Origin: Limosilactobacillus equigenerosi DSM 18793 = JCM 14505
GTDB taxonomy: Bacteria > Bacillota > Bacilli > Lactobacillales > Lactobacillaceae
Direction: 5' to 3'
Length of the DNA stretch: 64,000 nucleotides
Assembly: GCF_001311375.1 (NCBI RefSeq)
Contig: NZ_BBAS01000006.1
Coordinates: 34,800-98,799 of the forward strand
The notes below the pieces were generated by a model that worked only from the letters and a program-made list of their open reading frames with translations, did no database searches and was not told the origin of the DNA. Below, in pieces: positions 1 through 8,768 of the stretch. Within the stretch, counting starts at the first letter, position 1; every line of letters starts with the position of its first letter. Made by a program: the position numbers and the translations under genes.

Positions 1-698
1 TAAAGAACTCGCTCAAGCGAAAATTAACGAGATTGTTGCGCGGGGCAAACAACCAATTATTGTTGGGGGGACTGGCTTTTATCTTCAAGCCTTAATGGAA
101 AATTTGAGTTTAGGAAATGATCAGTTTGATGCGGAATCAGAGGCGATTCGGCAACGACTTCGGGACCAATTAGCAGCCACAAGTCCGGAAGCGATGTGGA
201 ATCGATTGCAGCAAGTTGATCCAACAGCGGCGGCTAAAATTCCAGTGATGAACACACGCCGGGTGATTCGGGCGTTAGAAGTCATTGAAAAAAACGGGCC
301 AATTATTTTCGGATCAACCACAATTAGCCCCCCTCGATGATTACTATGTGGTGGGGTTGAATACGGAGCGCTCGGTGTTATATGACCGCATTAATCACCG
401 GGTGGATCTGATGATGGAACAAGGACTATTGGATGAGGCAAAGTGGCTCTATGAGCAAGGGGGCATGGATTGGCAAAGTGGCAAGGGAATCGGCTATCGC
501 GAATTAATGCCTTATTTTGCTGGGGAAGTGAGCTTAGCTGATGCGATTAACCAAATTAAACTTGATTCGCGTCATTATGCTAAACGGCAATTAACATGGT
601 TCCGCAATCAAGTTAATACGCATTGGTACGACTTGGTTAGTGGTCAAAATACAACTAAAGAAATTGAAGCTGATCTAACATCTTGGTTAAGAAAATAA
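1..698 (+). CDS. miaA: tRNA dimethylallyltransferase MiaA, 3' part, one frameshift
   Basis: MiaA transfers a dimethylallyl group to A37 of tRNAs reading UNN codons. The gene enters from the left edge (frame 2), so the N-terminal P-loop is outside the window. Visible family signatures are [10 protein letters not shown] near the left edge, RRVIRALE, and after the break [20 protein letters not shown] and [11 protein letters not shown]. The frame breaks in an A7 run at 288-294. With six A the protein reads IEKTGQ and runs straight into the C-terminal half, ending in a TAA at 696-698. A single extra A is therefore the only lesion, most simply a sequencing error. miaA next to glnA is a common Firmicute arrangement (the glnR that often lies between is absent). 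Confidence 0.93.
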
Positions 699-842
699 AC
701 AGTTGCTTAGAATTTACTTATTAACTAATGAAAGTTACTTAATTTAATTGATTTTTAGTGCTTTGATTGATAAAGTTATAGGCAATTGTTAATCGTCACG
801 CGGTTAATAAAATTTGAAAATTTGAAGATGAAGGTACAATTT

Positions 843-2183
843 ATGACAAAGCATGTTTATACAGATGCGGAAGTGCACGCTTTAGTAGAGCAAGAAAACG
901 TCCGCTTTTTACGGTTAATGTTTACTGATTTGTTTGGATCAATGAAGAGTGTTGATTTACCAATTAGTCAACTAGATAAGTTACTCGCCAACCGGGTGAT
1001 GTTTGATGGATCATCAATTGACGGGTTTGTGCGGATTGAAGAAAGTGACATGTACTTACATCCAGAAATGAGTACCTGGATGATTTCACCATGGGGGGCT
1101 GAACATGGGAAAGTGGCCCAAGTGATTTGTTCCGTTTACAAGACGGATGGGGAACCATTTATGGGGGATCCACGGAACAACTTGAAGCGGGTCTTGAAGC
1201 AAATGGAAGAAGCTGGCTTTACGGCATTTAACATCGGTCCTGAACCAGAATTCTTCTTATTTGAAACTGATGAAAAAGGTGAACCAACGCTCCAAGTTAA
1301 CGATCAAGAAAATTACTTTGACCTTTCACCAGCCGACCGTGGGGAAGATTGTCGGCGGGACATTGTCTTAGCCTTAGAAAAGTTAGGCTTTGACGTGGAA
1401 GCCGCGCACCACGAAGTTGCCCCTGGTCAACATGAAGTCGACTTCAAGTACTCAGATGCTCTTGAAGCAGCTGATAATATTCAAATTTTCAAATTAGTGG
1501 TTAAGAATATTGCCAAGCAATATGGCTTCCACGCCACGTTCATGCCAAAGCCATTATCAGGAATTAATGGTTCTGGGATGCACATGAACATGTCATTATT
1601 TAACCAAGATGGCAATACATTCTATGACGAAAATGACGCCTTGCAATTATCCCAAACGGCTTACCACTTCTTAGCTGGGGTGATGGATCATGCGCGCAGT
1701 GTGACGGCCATCTCCAACCCAATCGTGAACTCATACAAGCGTTTGGTACCAGGATATGAAGCGCCAGTCTACGTTGCTTGGTCGGCGCACAACCGGAGCC
1801 CAATGGTACGGGTCCCAAGTGAACGGGGCATGGGAACGCGGTTGGAATTACGGTCGGTTGACCCGGCTGCGAACCCATACTTAGCGATTGCCACCATTTT
1901 AGCAGCCGGGTTAGACGGCTTGAAGCGCGAATTGACGCCAGCGCCAAGTGTGGATGAAAATATTTACCACATGACGGAAGAAGAACGGATTAAGCGCGAA
2001 ATTAAGACGTTACCAGACACGTTGCACAATGCGTTGAAGAGCTTGGCCACGGATGAAGTAATTAAGGAAGCCTTAGGGGATCACTTATACAAGAACTTCA
2101 TGGAAGCCAAGACGGTTGAATATGATTCATACCGCCAAGCCGTTTCACGTTGGGAACAAAACCGGTATATGTCTAATTATTAA
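843..2183 (+). CDS. glnA: Glutamine synthetase, type I (GSI-alpha)
   Basis: Makes glutamine from glutamate, ammonia and ATP in the cytoplasm as a dodecamer. The 446-residue length fits GSI-alpha. Diagnostic stretches: FDGSSIDGF near the N-terminus, the EPEFFLF metal-site strand, [11 protein letters not shown] (ATP/glutamate site), NRSPMVRVP, and [14 protein letters not shown] near the end. An in-frame upstream ATG exists at 828, but ATG 843 lies about 9 nt after an AAGG box and matches family N-termini (MTKHVYT). The reading frame is intact. I searched the 145 bp upstream by eye for a GlnR box (TGTNA-N7-TNACA) and found none. It is followed by a large hairpin repeat and a separate terminator, so it is probably monocistronic. 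Confidence 0.97.
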   Translation: MTKHVYTDAEVHALVEQENVRFLRLMFTDLFGSMKSVDLPISQLDKLLANRVMFDGSSIDGFVRIEESDMYLHPEMSTWMISPWGAEHGKVAQVICSVYKTDGEPFMGDPRNNLKRVLKQMEEAGFTAFNIGPEPEFFLFETDEKGEPTLQVNDQENYFDLSPADRGEDCRRDIVLALEKLGFDVEAAHHEVAPGQHEVDFKYSDALEAADNIQIFKLVVKNIAKQYGFHATFMPKPLSGINGSGMHMNMSLFNQDGNTFYDENDALQLSQTAYHFLAGVMDHARSVTAISNPIVNSYKRLVPGYEAPVYVAWSAHNRSPMVRVPSERGMGTRLELRSVDPAANPYLAIATILAAGLDGLKRELTPAPSVDENIYHMTEEERIKREIKTLPDTLHNALKSLATDEVIKEALGDHLYKNFMEAKTVEYDSYRQAVSRWEQNRYMSNY

Positions 2184-2318
2184 TAGGTCGTGAACCGAGC
2201 ATTAAAAGCGACGATAGGCTAACTTGGAAACGGGGCTTGACGTAGGATACGTCGAGGTTCGTTTCCAGTTAGTCCTAGTCGCTTGCTCGGTGAACGTAGT
2301 TACTAAGTTGCCGTCGAA
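2184..2318 (+). repeat. Long imperfect-palindrome repeat, copy 1
   Basis: About 135 bp starting directly after the glnA stop. It folds into one long hairpin: CCGAGC...GCTCGG outside, AGCGAC/GTCGCT next, CTAACTTGGAAACG with CGTTTCCAGTTAG, and GACGTA/TACGTC at the tip. A diverged copy sits at 60480-60615 with matching changes on both arms. No ORF. Either a transposase-less mobile palindrome or a strong 3'-end RNA structure. Confidence 0.8.
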
Positions 2319-2365
2319 AATATGACTAACTTCAGTGACAACGACCAATTTATTTAAAACAATCA

Positions 2366-2391
2366 AAGCTCGGCATTAGTCGGGCTTTTTG
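2366..2391 (+). terminator. Rho-independent terminator
   Basis: AAGCTCG and CGGGCTT arms around a GCATTAGT loop, followed by a short T run. It would end glnA transcripts that pass through the repeat. Confidence 0.75.
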
Positions 2392-2413
2392 CAATTTAGA
2401 GGGGGATAAGAAG

Positions 2414-2940
2414 ATGGATATTACAAAGATGCTCCAAGCCACCATTCGGTTAGACCGCGCGCAATTAGAAGGATATGATGTAATGGTTGGTCCCACGGCG
2501 CGCAAGATGAATACAATGATGCAATTAAATATTAATTTAGCTACCTGGCGAAAATGCTGGGGTGGGGCGATTTACGGCCGGTTGACCATCACGTGACTGC
2601 TGATGAAAAACTTAACCAAGGGATTCGTGTGTTGTATTGGGCCCTGTTATTTAGCGCTCAACAACAATGGACCCACCTCGTTGTTATGGATGATGAACGG
2701 ATGAATAAAATTAAGGCGGCCAAGCCAGTAGCGCGCGTTGATGACCAAGCTAAATTATACTTAGTGATGCAACAATTCTTAGCGAGTGCCTATTACAACC
2801 ATCGCCAAAGTGACTTTCAACATGCGTACCGGTTAATTTGGAAAGTTTTGTGGGTTGATTTAGGCATGCGTGACGAAGCAATTACCACGGCCTTTGAAAA
2901 TTATATCCAAGTGCGTGAGCAACAAATTCCGCAAGATTAG
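2414..2940 (+). CDS. Small helical protein, possibly degenerate all-alpha dUTPase-like; one frameshift
   Basis: About 175 residues once a frameshift near 2544-2548 is bridged: adding one T turns the apparent TWRKCW into TLAKMLGWGDL, which continues into the downstream frame. The start ATG follows GAGGGGGATAAG. The N-terminal pattern (MDITKML then MQLNINLATLAKMLGWGDLR) resembles dimeric all-alpha dUTPases (dUTPase_2), where a conserved acidic helix precedes a tryptophan segment. However, the acidic EExxE-type metal ligands are not evident, so enzymatic activity is doubtful. The middle holds a VLYWALLFSAQQQW helix and the C-terminus is helical and polar. Its own terminator lies upstream and the next small gene follows within 40 bp. 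Family assignment is tentative. Confidence 0.6.
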
Positions 2941-2978
2941 CGGTATAATATAGTTACCAACGAAAGAGGTAATGAATG

Positions 2979-3289
2979 ATGAATTTTAAAGATTTTAGTG
3001 TTAAAGATAAGTTGCAAATCTTAACCGGCAAGCCTAAGACGACCCAAGTTGATTCAGTGGCGATGGACAAGATTTTGGCATTGTTACCGGATGGTACGTG
3101 GAACGGATTCCGAAGATTGTCCGGAAGCATGCGACGACGAAGACGATTGAACGGATTGCCAATGAACACCCTGATTTATATGCAATTGCTAAGCAACCGG
3201 GGGAACTACCGGCGGATGCAAAGTCAGTTTTACGGCAAGCGGTAACAGATATTTTTGATCAAAAGATGCAAAAATATAATATTAAGTAA
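2979..3289 (+). CDS. Conserved small hypothetical protein, one frameshift
   Basis: About 104 residues when a missing G is restored at about 3100-3104 (GTGG to GTGGG), giving PDGTWERIPKIVRKHATTKT and continuing to VTDIFDQKMQKYNIK. The start at 2979 is 9 nt from AGAGG at 2965-2969; ATG 2976 is an alternative. It is basic, has no membrane segment and no recognised motif. It lies between the preceding small gene and phoH and is closed by a clear terminator, so it probably shares a short operon with its upstream neighbour. Function unknown. Confidence 0.65.
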
Positions 3290-3295
3290 TGCTTA

Positions 3296-3330
3296 AACGA
3301 CCTAGTGAGCCTAGGTCGTTAGTTGTTTTT
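3296..3330 (+). terminator. Rho-independent terminator
   Basis: Perfect 10-bp stem AACGACCTAG / CTAGGTCGTT with a 5-nt loop, then AGTTGTTTTT. It separates the small-gene operon from phoH. Confidence 0.92.
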
Positions 3331-3385
3331 ACGGGCTTAAGGCGGTAAAATATTAACCATAATAATGTGTGAGGAGGCCTGTTTG

Positions 3386-4351
3386 GTGGCGGAAAACATC
3401 ACAGTTGACTACAAGTTATCACGACCAGAATATCAAGTTGGTTTGTTGGGGATTCAAGATCAGTTTGTGCCGATGTTAGAAGAAGGCATGGAAGTCGTAA
3501 TTAACCCATTTGGGGACGTAATTAAAATTACGGGGGAAACCGAAGCGGTTCATTTAACGGAAGCTATTCTAACAGAATTAACCGCCTTAATTGATCAACA
3601 AATTAAACTTAATAGTGCCGATGTTGTGAGTGCGATGAAAATGGCCCATCGGGGAACGTTGGAGTACTTTGGCGATTTGTATAAGGAAACGATTGTCAAA
3701 GATCGTAAAGGTAATCCGATTCGGGTCAAAACGTTTGGACAACGTCAGTATGTGCACGCCATTAAACACCGCGATGTTACCTTCGGAATTGGTCCGGCTG
3801 GGACGGGGAAGACCTACTTGGCTGTGGCGATGGCCGTGGCAAGTTTAAAACACGGTGAGGTTGACCGAATTGTCTTAACGCGGCCCGCGGTTGAAGCCGG
3901 GGAAAGTCTCGGATTTCTGCCGGGTGACTTGAAGGAAAAGGTTGATCCATATTTGCGGCCAATTTACGATGCTTTGAATAGTATTTTAGGGGCGGATCAT
4001 GTTGAACGTTTAATGGATCGTGGGGTCATTGAAATTGCGCCTCTTGCCTACATGCGGGGGCGGACGTTAGATAATGCGTTTGTAATTTTAGATGAAGCTC
4101 AAAATACCACGAATGCCCAAATGAAGATGTTTTTAACCCGGCTGGGATTTGGCTCCAAGATGGTTGTTAATGGGGATGTTTCGCAAATTGACTTACCCCA
4201 TGGAGCCAAGAGTGGTTTGATTAGTGCGCAACAAATTTTAAAGGGCATTGATGCAATTGAATTCGTTCGCTTTCAGGCTGATGATGTTGTCCGGCATCCA
4301 GTCGTGGCCAAAATTATTACGGCGTATGAAACGCCACATGAGGATAAATAA
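3386..4351 (+). CDS. phoH: PhoH family ATPase/RNA helicase
   Basis: Cytoplasmic P-loop ATPase of the PhoH (PhoL) type, usually co-transcribed with ybeY and linked to RNA and ribosome quality control. Walker A GPAGTGKTYLA is near residue 138, Walker B VILDEAQN near 238, with the conserved RPAVEAGESLGFLPGD and GDVSQIDLP stretches. The open frame reaches back to ATG 3365, but a strong GAGGAGG at 3371-3377 lies inside that extension. The real start is therefore probably GTG 3386 (8 nt spacing) or TTG 3383. The stop is immediately followed by the ATG of ybeY, so the two are translationally coupled. Confidence 0.93.
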   Translation: MAENITVDYKLSRPEYQVGLLGIQDQFVPMLEEGMEVVINPFGDVIKITGETEAVHLTEAILTELTALIDQQIKLNSADVVSAMKMAHRGTLEYFGDLYKETIVKDRKGNPIRVKTFGQRQYVHAIKHRDVTFGIGPAGTGKTYLAVAMAVASLKHGEVDRIVLTRPAVEAGESLGFLPGDLKEKVDPYLRPIYDALNSILGADHVERLMDRGVIEIAPLAYMRGRTLDNAFVILDEAQNTTNAQMKMFLTRLGFGSKMVVNGDVSQIDLPHGAKSGLISAQQILKGIDAIEFVRFQADDVVRHPVVAKIITAYETPHEDK

Positions 4352-5194
4352 ATGGAAATTATGATTTACGATCACACGGATGGTGTGTTGACCAAAGCCC
4401 AAGAACAAGAAACGCTGGATTTGTTGCAGTTTGCGGCGCAACAGCTATCAATTAGTGAGCAAGCTGAGATGTCAGTAACTTATGTTCGGAACCCCGAAAT
4501 TCGGGAAATTAATAAGGAATATCGGAATATTGACCGGGCAACGGATGTGATTAGTTTTGCGATTGAAGATGATGAAACGTTAGACCTTCCAGCCGAAATT
4601 AAAGCCGAATTACCAGAAGAATTAGGGGATTTATTTATTTCCGTTGATAAAGTCCGTGACCAAGCGCTATTTTTAGATCACTCCATTGAACGGGAACTTG
4701 GCTATATGTTAGTGCATGGTTTTCTACATTTAAATGGTTACGATCATGAACGGCCAGATGACAATGGAGCCATGTTTAAATTGCAAGATGAAATCTTAAC
4801 GGCGTATGGGTTAACCGTGATGCAAACAACGAAGAATAAGCATTGGTTCCAAGCGGCGCGCCATGCTGGTGACGGTCTTCAATATGCAGTTCGTCATGAA
4901 CGGAACGTGCGCTTTGATTTAGTAATTGGAACGTTAGTGGTCATAGCTAGTTGGTGGTGCCACTTGACCCGGTGGGAATGGGTGGTGGTCTTATTGTTAA
5001 TTGGCCTGGTAATTAGTGCGGAAATTATGAATAGCGCCTTGGAAGCGGTCATTGATTTAACCACGAATCAGGAGTATCATCCGTTAGCCAAAGCGGCTAA
5101 AGATATGGCCGCGGGGATGGTTTGGCTGTTGGCAATCGTCGCAGCTATCAGCGGTTTAATTATTTTTATCCCGCATCTAGTAGCAAAGTTTTAA
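4352..5194 (+). CDS. ybeY-dgkA: YbeY endoribonuclease fused in frame to undecaprenol/diacylglycerol kinase DgkA
   Basis: One 280-residue frame joins two proteins that are usually separate. Residues 1-155 are YbeY, the zinc-dependent 16S rRNA maturation RNase: ATDVISFA, GDLFIS and the zinc motif HGFLHLNGYDH. Residues about 160-280 are a small integral-membrane lipid kinase recycling undecaprenol: AARHAGDGLQYAVRHERN, the ISAEIMNSALEAVID motif, AKDMAAGMVWL and three membrane helices. The junction reads GGG TTA ACC GTG ATG. Removing one C would create an LT-stop whose TGA overlaps an ATG, the normal ybeY/dgkA overlap. The fusion is therefore either real or a one-base error. Both halves look complete. 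era follows after 14 bp. Confidence 0.9.
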   Translation: MEIMIYDHTDGVLTKAQEQETLDLLQFAAQQLSISEQAEMSVTYVRNPEIREINKEYRNIDRATDVISFAIEDDETLDLPAEIKAELPEELGDLFISVDKVRDQALFLDHSIERELGYMLVHGFLHLNGYDHERPDDNGAMFKLQDEILTAYGLTVMQTTKNKHWFQAARHAGDGLQYAVRHERNVRFDLVIGTLVVIASWWCHLTRWEWVVVLLLIGLVISAEIMNSALEAVIDLTTNQEYHPLAKAAKDMAAGMVWLLAIVAAISGLIIFIPHLVAKF

Positions 5195-5208
5195 ATTAGG
5201 AGTATTTA

Positions 5209-6119
5209 ATGGATTCATTTAACGAAAATTATCATTCAGGTTTTGTGGCGATTATTGGTCGTCCAAATGTTGGAAAGTCGACCCTATTAAATTATGTAGT
5301 GGGCCAAAAAGTGGCGATTATGAGTCATGTTGCCCAAACGACCCGGAATAAGATTCAAGGGATTTATACGACGGATGACGCCCAAATTGTCTTCATTGAT
5401 ACGCCAGGGATTCATAAGCCCCAAACGAAATTAGGGGACTTTATGGAACGTTCGGCCCTGTCAGCCTTGGATGAAGTGGATGCGGTGTTATTTGTGGTCA
5501 GTGCCACGGAAGCCCGGGGTGCGGGGGATAATTTCATCATGGAACGCTTGAAGAAGGTCAAGCAACCAATTTACTTGGTGATTAACAAGATTGACCAAGT
5601 GCATCCGGATGAATTACCAGACATTGTGGCGCAATATGACAATACCTTAAACTTTAAAAAGGTGATTCCAATTTCAGCCTTGCAAGGGAATAATGTGAAT
5701 GGGTTATTGAATGAACTCGTCGCTAACTTACCACAAGGTCCCCAATATTACCCTAGTGATCAAGTTAGTGACCACCCGGAACGATTTGTGATTGCAGAAA
5801 TGATTCGGGAAAAGATTTTCTTGAAGACGCGCCAAGAAGTTCCGCATTCTGTTGCCATTGATGTGACCTCAATTAAGCGCAATGACGAAGAAACGGTCGA
5901 AGTTGACGCCAATATTATTGTTGAACGGCCCGGCCAAAAAGGATTATCATTGGGAAGAAGGGGGCCATGTTGAAAGAAATTGGGACCGAAGCGCGGATGG
6001 ATATTCAACGCTTGCTTGGTGATAAGGTCTACCTTAAACTTTGGGTAAAAGTGGTTCCTGGTTGGCGGGATAAAAACGCGATGTTAAAGGATTATGGTTA
6101 CCGCCAAACTGATTACTAA
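5209..6119 (+). CDS. era: GTPase Era, one frameshift in KH domain
   Basis: Era is an essential GTPase that binds the 3' end of 16S rRNA during 30S assembly. G1 is [13 protein letters not shown]2 has [12 protein letters not shown]3 DTPGI and G4 NKID. The C-terminal KH domain is interrupted near 5942: restoring one A gives [14 protein letters not shown], the KH signature, and the frame then runs [13 protein letters not shown] to a TAA at 6117-6119. Length is about 303 aa, as usual for the family. Because Era is essential, the indel is most likely not real. RBS AGGAG at about 5198. Confidence 0.93.
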
Positions 6120-6133
6120 AAACGATGTGTAGC

Positions 6134-6436
6134 CGAAGCCATTCGGAGCATTAAGCACAGTTTCCGCCGGGACGATGCAATCGTCACCAGGAAACCGGCT
6201 TAAGCGGACAGAATGGCCGGCGGAGCATAACAACGGAGCTGCATTAGCAAAGCATAGTTCGCGTGGTGATGATGTAATCATCACGAGGGAACAAGCTTAG
6301 ACGGACGGACAACTGCCGGAGCATAACAACGAGGTTGCCGAAGAAGGAACAGTTTCCGCCGGGACGATGCAATCGTCACTAGAAACCGACTTAATCGGAT
6401 AGAATGGCCGGTGGAGCATAATGACGGAGCTGCCGA
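6134..6436 (+). repeat. Three tandem copies (about 95 bp) of a covarying hairpin unit between era and recO
   Basis: A partial unit (6134-6156) precedes three copies at about 6157-6242, 6256-6341 and 6348-6436. Each unit has a hairpin GTTTCC...GACGAT gca ATCGTC...GGAAAC followed by GCCGG(C/T)GGAGCATAA. Copy 2 carries GATGAT/ATCATC and GTTC/GAAC, so both arms changed together. That supports a conserved RNA or DNA structure rather than coding. No ORF with a plausible start was seen. Confidence 0.85.
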
Positions 6437-6444
6437 AAAAAAAT

Positions 6445-6480
6445 AAAACTGGGAAACGCTAAGCAGTGCTTCCCAGTTTT
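6445..6480 (+). terminator. Rho-independent terminator after era
   Basis: AAAACTGGGAA arm pairs with TTCCCAGTTTT around CGCTAAGCAGTGC. It is symmetrical and T-rich, and ends the phoH-era operon just upstream of recO. Confidence 0.85.
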
Positions 6481-6504
6481 AATCATCTGAAAGGGGGCGA
6501 AAAC

Positions 6505-7335
6505 ATGCCGAAAGTTAATCAACCCTTCCGCGGTATCGTGATGAGCCGAAAGCCATTTCGGGAACGGGATTTATTAGTGAAAATTTTGACGGATGCGCGC
6601 GGGCCGGTAATGTTTTTCGTCCGGGGCGCCCAACGAAAAGGGTTTAAAATGGCGGCGGATATTCTTCCATTCACCCGTGGAGAATACGTAGGTTTATTAA
6701 GCGATGAAGGGTTAAGCTACATTGTTAGTGCCGGCGAAACCCATCAATGGCAAGGAATTGTGGCGGATTTAGATGCCAATGCGTATGCGACTTATTTACT
6801 AGATTTAGTTAATCAAGCATTTAATGAGGGACGCGGAATTGGAGGCTGGTTTAAACAAGTTGAAGCAGCGCTCGATCAAATGAACGCTGGCAAAGATCCG
6901 CAGATCATTACCAATGTGTTAGAAGTGCAACTATTACCATTCTTTGGGGTCGCCCCAGTTTGGGATCGGTGTGTCATTTGTGGTCGTCAACAAGGAACCC
7001 TCGATTATTCGGAAAGTTATGGTGGAATGTTGTGTTTTGAACACTATGAACTTGATGAACATCGTTTACGCCTCGATCAACGTGTGGTTGGATACTTAAA
7101 GTTCTTTGCCCAGTTAAACTTGCAAACAGTAGGTGAAATCAACGTGAAACCGGCCGTTAAAAAGCAACTTTCGTGGGCATTAGATAAAATTTATGATGAT
7201 CAAGTCGGGCTGCGATTGAAGAGTAAACGATTCATCCAATCCATGGATCAGTGGAGTCAATCGTTGCAGTTAGCACGTAATGAAGCCGTTGATAATCAGG
7301 AATCATTAGATCAAACGGAGGAGTTAAGGCATTAA
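6505..7335 (+). CDS. recO: DNA repair protein RecO
   Basis: RecO loads RecA onto SSB-coated single-stranded DNA in the RecFOR pathway. The 276-residue product has the N-terminal OB-fold pattern (FRGIVMSRKPFRERDLLVKILT and the basic VRGAQRKGFK) and the helical C-terminal domain. The zinc-site motif DRCVICG at about 154-160 is visible, but the usual second CxxC appears reduced to a single C in GMLCFEHYE. Start ATG 6505 follows AAAGGGGGCG; an in-frame upstream ATG at 6466 would lie inside the preceding terminator and is rejected. Frame intact. Confidence 0.95.
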   Translation: MPKVNQPFRGIVMSRKPFRERDLLVKILTDARGPVMFFVRGAQRKGFKMAADILPFTRGEYVGLLSDEGLSYIVSAGETHQWQGIVADLDANAYATYLLDLVNQAFNEGRGIGGWFKQVEAALDQMNAGKDPQIITNVLEVQLLPFFGVAPVWDRCVICGRQQGTLDYSESYGGMLCFEHYELDEHRLRLDQRVVGYLKFFAQLNLQTVGEINVKPAVKKQLSWALDKIYDDQVGLRLKSKRFIQSMDQWSQSLQLARNEAVDNQESLDQTEELRH

Positions 7336-7366
7336 TTATAAAATTAATAGGGATGCGCAATTTAAA

Positions 7367-7396
7367 TTGACTTTTTCAAACTGATTATTCTATAAT
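7367..7396 (+). promoter_or_regulatory. Strong sigma-A promoter for small RNA
   Basis: TTGACT (7367-7372), 18-nt spacer, TATAAT (7391-7396). It drives the short RNA at 7403-7510; no ribosome binding site follows it. Confidence 0.85.
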
Positions 7397-7402
7397 TGCA
7401 AA

Positions 7403-7510
7403 TGAAAAGGGCAACCATGAGTGGTAGTCATGATTACCCCAACGTGACTTTGGTCGCGGATTTTGATGGTTTAGCTAATCATGATTGCGAAAATCATGGT
7501 TAGCTTTTTT
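7403..7510 (+). ncRNA. Small RNA, candidate antisense antitoxin of a type I toxin-antitoxin pair
   Basis: Bounded by a near-consensus promoter and an intrinsic terminator (GCTAATCATGAT / ATCATGGTTAGC + TTTTTT, 7474-7510), giving a transcript of about 108 nt. It is the exact complement of the last third and 3' region of a 38-codon hydrophobic reading frame on the minus strand (7475-7591). Two convergent, 3'-overlapping short transcripts are the layout of known type I systems such as txpA/ratA and bsrG/SR4. A leaderless 33-codon ORF exists inside it but has no RBS. I recognise no Rfam family. Confidence 0.6.
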
Positions 7511-7591
7511 AATCAGGTAGTATGACAGTCCAACCGCGCGGATAATAGCATCCAAGCGTTGCACGAGCCAAAACCCGATTAGCCACCACAT
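7475..7591 (-). CDS. 38-residue hydrophobic peptide, candidate type I toxin
   Basis: Start ATG at 7591 (minus strand) sits 7 nt after GGAGG in CAAAGGAGGACGCGGT. The peptide begins MWWLIGFWLVQ, continues with an amphipathic/hydrophobic helix (RAVGLSYYLI) and ends with a polar charged tail (KKANHDFRNHD), the size and polarity pattern of Fst/TxpA-like membrane toxins. The sequence itself matches no family I can name. A second, overlapping frame starts at TTG 7619 behind a perfect AAAGGAGGTGA and runs to 7509, possibly a leader peptide controlling access to this start. A TATAAT box lies upstream on the minus strand at about 7710. Its 3' half is covered by the antisense small RNA. Confidence 0.5.
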   Translation of the reverse strand: MWWLIGFWLVQRLDAIIRAVGLSYYLIKKANHDFRNHD

Positions 7592-7815
7592 ACCGCGTCC
7601 TCCTTTGATCAAGATTCAACGGATTCACCTCCTTTTGTTCATTTATTAGTTGCGAGGTGGTATCCGGACCCGACCATGGTCACTCGGACGACGTTGTCCT
7701 GGCTTGATTATACTAAGCGCGGTTTTGAAAATGAAGACATATAGTAAGCTGTCTAAACTGGCGCAAATCCTTGTGTATGTTAGCTTACTACAGTTTTAGT
7801 TAGAATAATTTTGAG

Positions 7816-7865
7816 AAAAATAACCTCCAAAGTTAGCATGAAAGGCTGACTTCGGAGGTTATTTT
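7816..7865 (-). terminator. Terminator of the prsA-like gene
   Basis: On the minus strand AAAATAACCTCCGAAGTCAGCC pairs with GGCTAACTTTGGAGGTTATTTTT just after the stop of the foldase gene. Palindromic and active in either orientation. Confidence 0.85.
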
Positions 7866-7867
7866 AG

Positions 7868-8754
7868 TTACTTGGAATTATTCGTCAAATCATTTAAGGC
7901 GTTTTTAAACGCTGGATCCTTAATTTTAACATTGGCGTCGGTTAATAGTCGTTTAGTCATTTTTCGCATGAAACGTGGATTTTTAAAGTTGTCATTCACA
8001 ATTTGTTGCTTCAATGCGGCAGTGTGGTTAGCTAACTTACCTTTGCTTGGGTGATTAAGAATGTAAATTACGTAATACCCATTATCAGTCTTAACAGGTT
8101 TAATAGAATATTCACCCGTTTTTAATTGCCCCGCAACTGCTTTGTATTCAGCAGGGACAGTTGATTGATTATTATCAACGGTAATGGTGTTTTTGTTGGT
8201 AGAAAGTGAGTTAGCCGAGTTAGATTGAGCTAAATGATTGAAAGTGGCTAATTTGTTGCCATGACTCCGGTTAAGTTTATCGATAATTCCTTGGGCTTGG
8301 GCCGGACTATTAACCAAGATGGCTTTCGTTTTAATTGGTGGTTGGTAATTTTTCCAGGCTTGCTTCAGATTATCTTTTGAAAAATTACTGTGGTCCTTAA
8401 CAGCCGCTTGCAGTAATAAGTTGTTGCGAATTTGCTGCTTAAGTGAGTGTTCAGTTAAATTTTGACTTGCGAGGACTGTTTTGAAACTGTCACCATATTG
8501 TTGCTGATAGGCTTTAAATTGGCGCTCAACTTTTGTTTGACTAACCTTTTTTTCCGTATTGTTTTTCTAATGTTGCATTGAGAATTAATTCTTGGAAGGT
8601 TTGTTTCCCTTGAGCAGTCGTTTTAGCGGCTTCGTAATAGTCATGTTCGGTAATTTTTTTGACCATCCGAAACGGCAATCGTTTTGGAACAACCGGCTAA
8701 TGAAAGTGTGGTAAATCCAATCATTGCTAAAAGTAAAAATGGCTTTTTATTCAT
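7868..8754 (-). CDS. prsA: PrsA-like foldase lipoprotein (parvulin peptidyl-prolyl isomerase), two frameshifts
   Basis: Extracellular membrane-anchored chaperone for secreted proteins. The N-terminus at 8754 is a lipoprotein signal peptide (MNKKPFLLLAMIGFTTLSLAGCS; the lipobox is LAGC). The helical chaperone part contains FQELILNATLEKQYGKK and the parvulin-type core contains KAILVNSPAQA, FNHLAQSNS and TDNGYYVIYI. Two breaks lie in T7 runs on the plus strand (8547-8553 and 8654-8660); reading six bases in each gives one continuous frame of about 295 residues. Such a foldase beside a secretion locus could help mature exported proteins, but that link is inference. Confidence 0.85.
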
Positions 8755-8768
8755 AAAACACCTCTAAA

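Noticed and set aside
1600..1947. Long open frame on the minus strand inside glnA
   Set aside because: Antisense shadow of a fully conserved gene; no RBS, composition follows the glnA codon bias.
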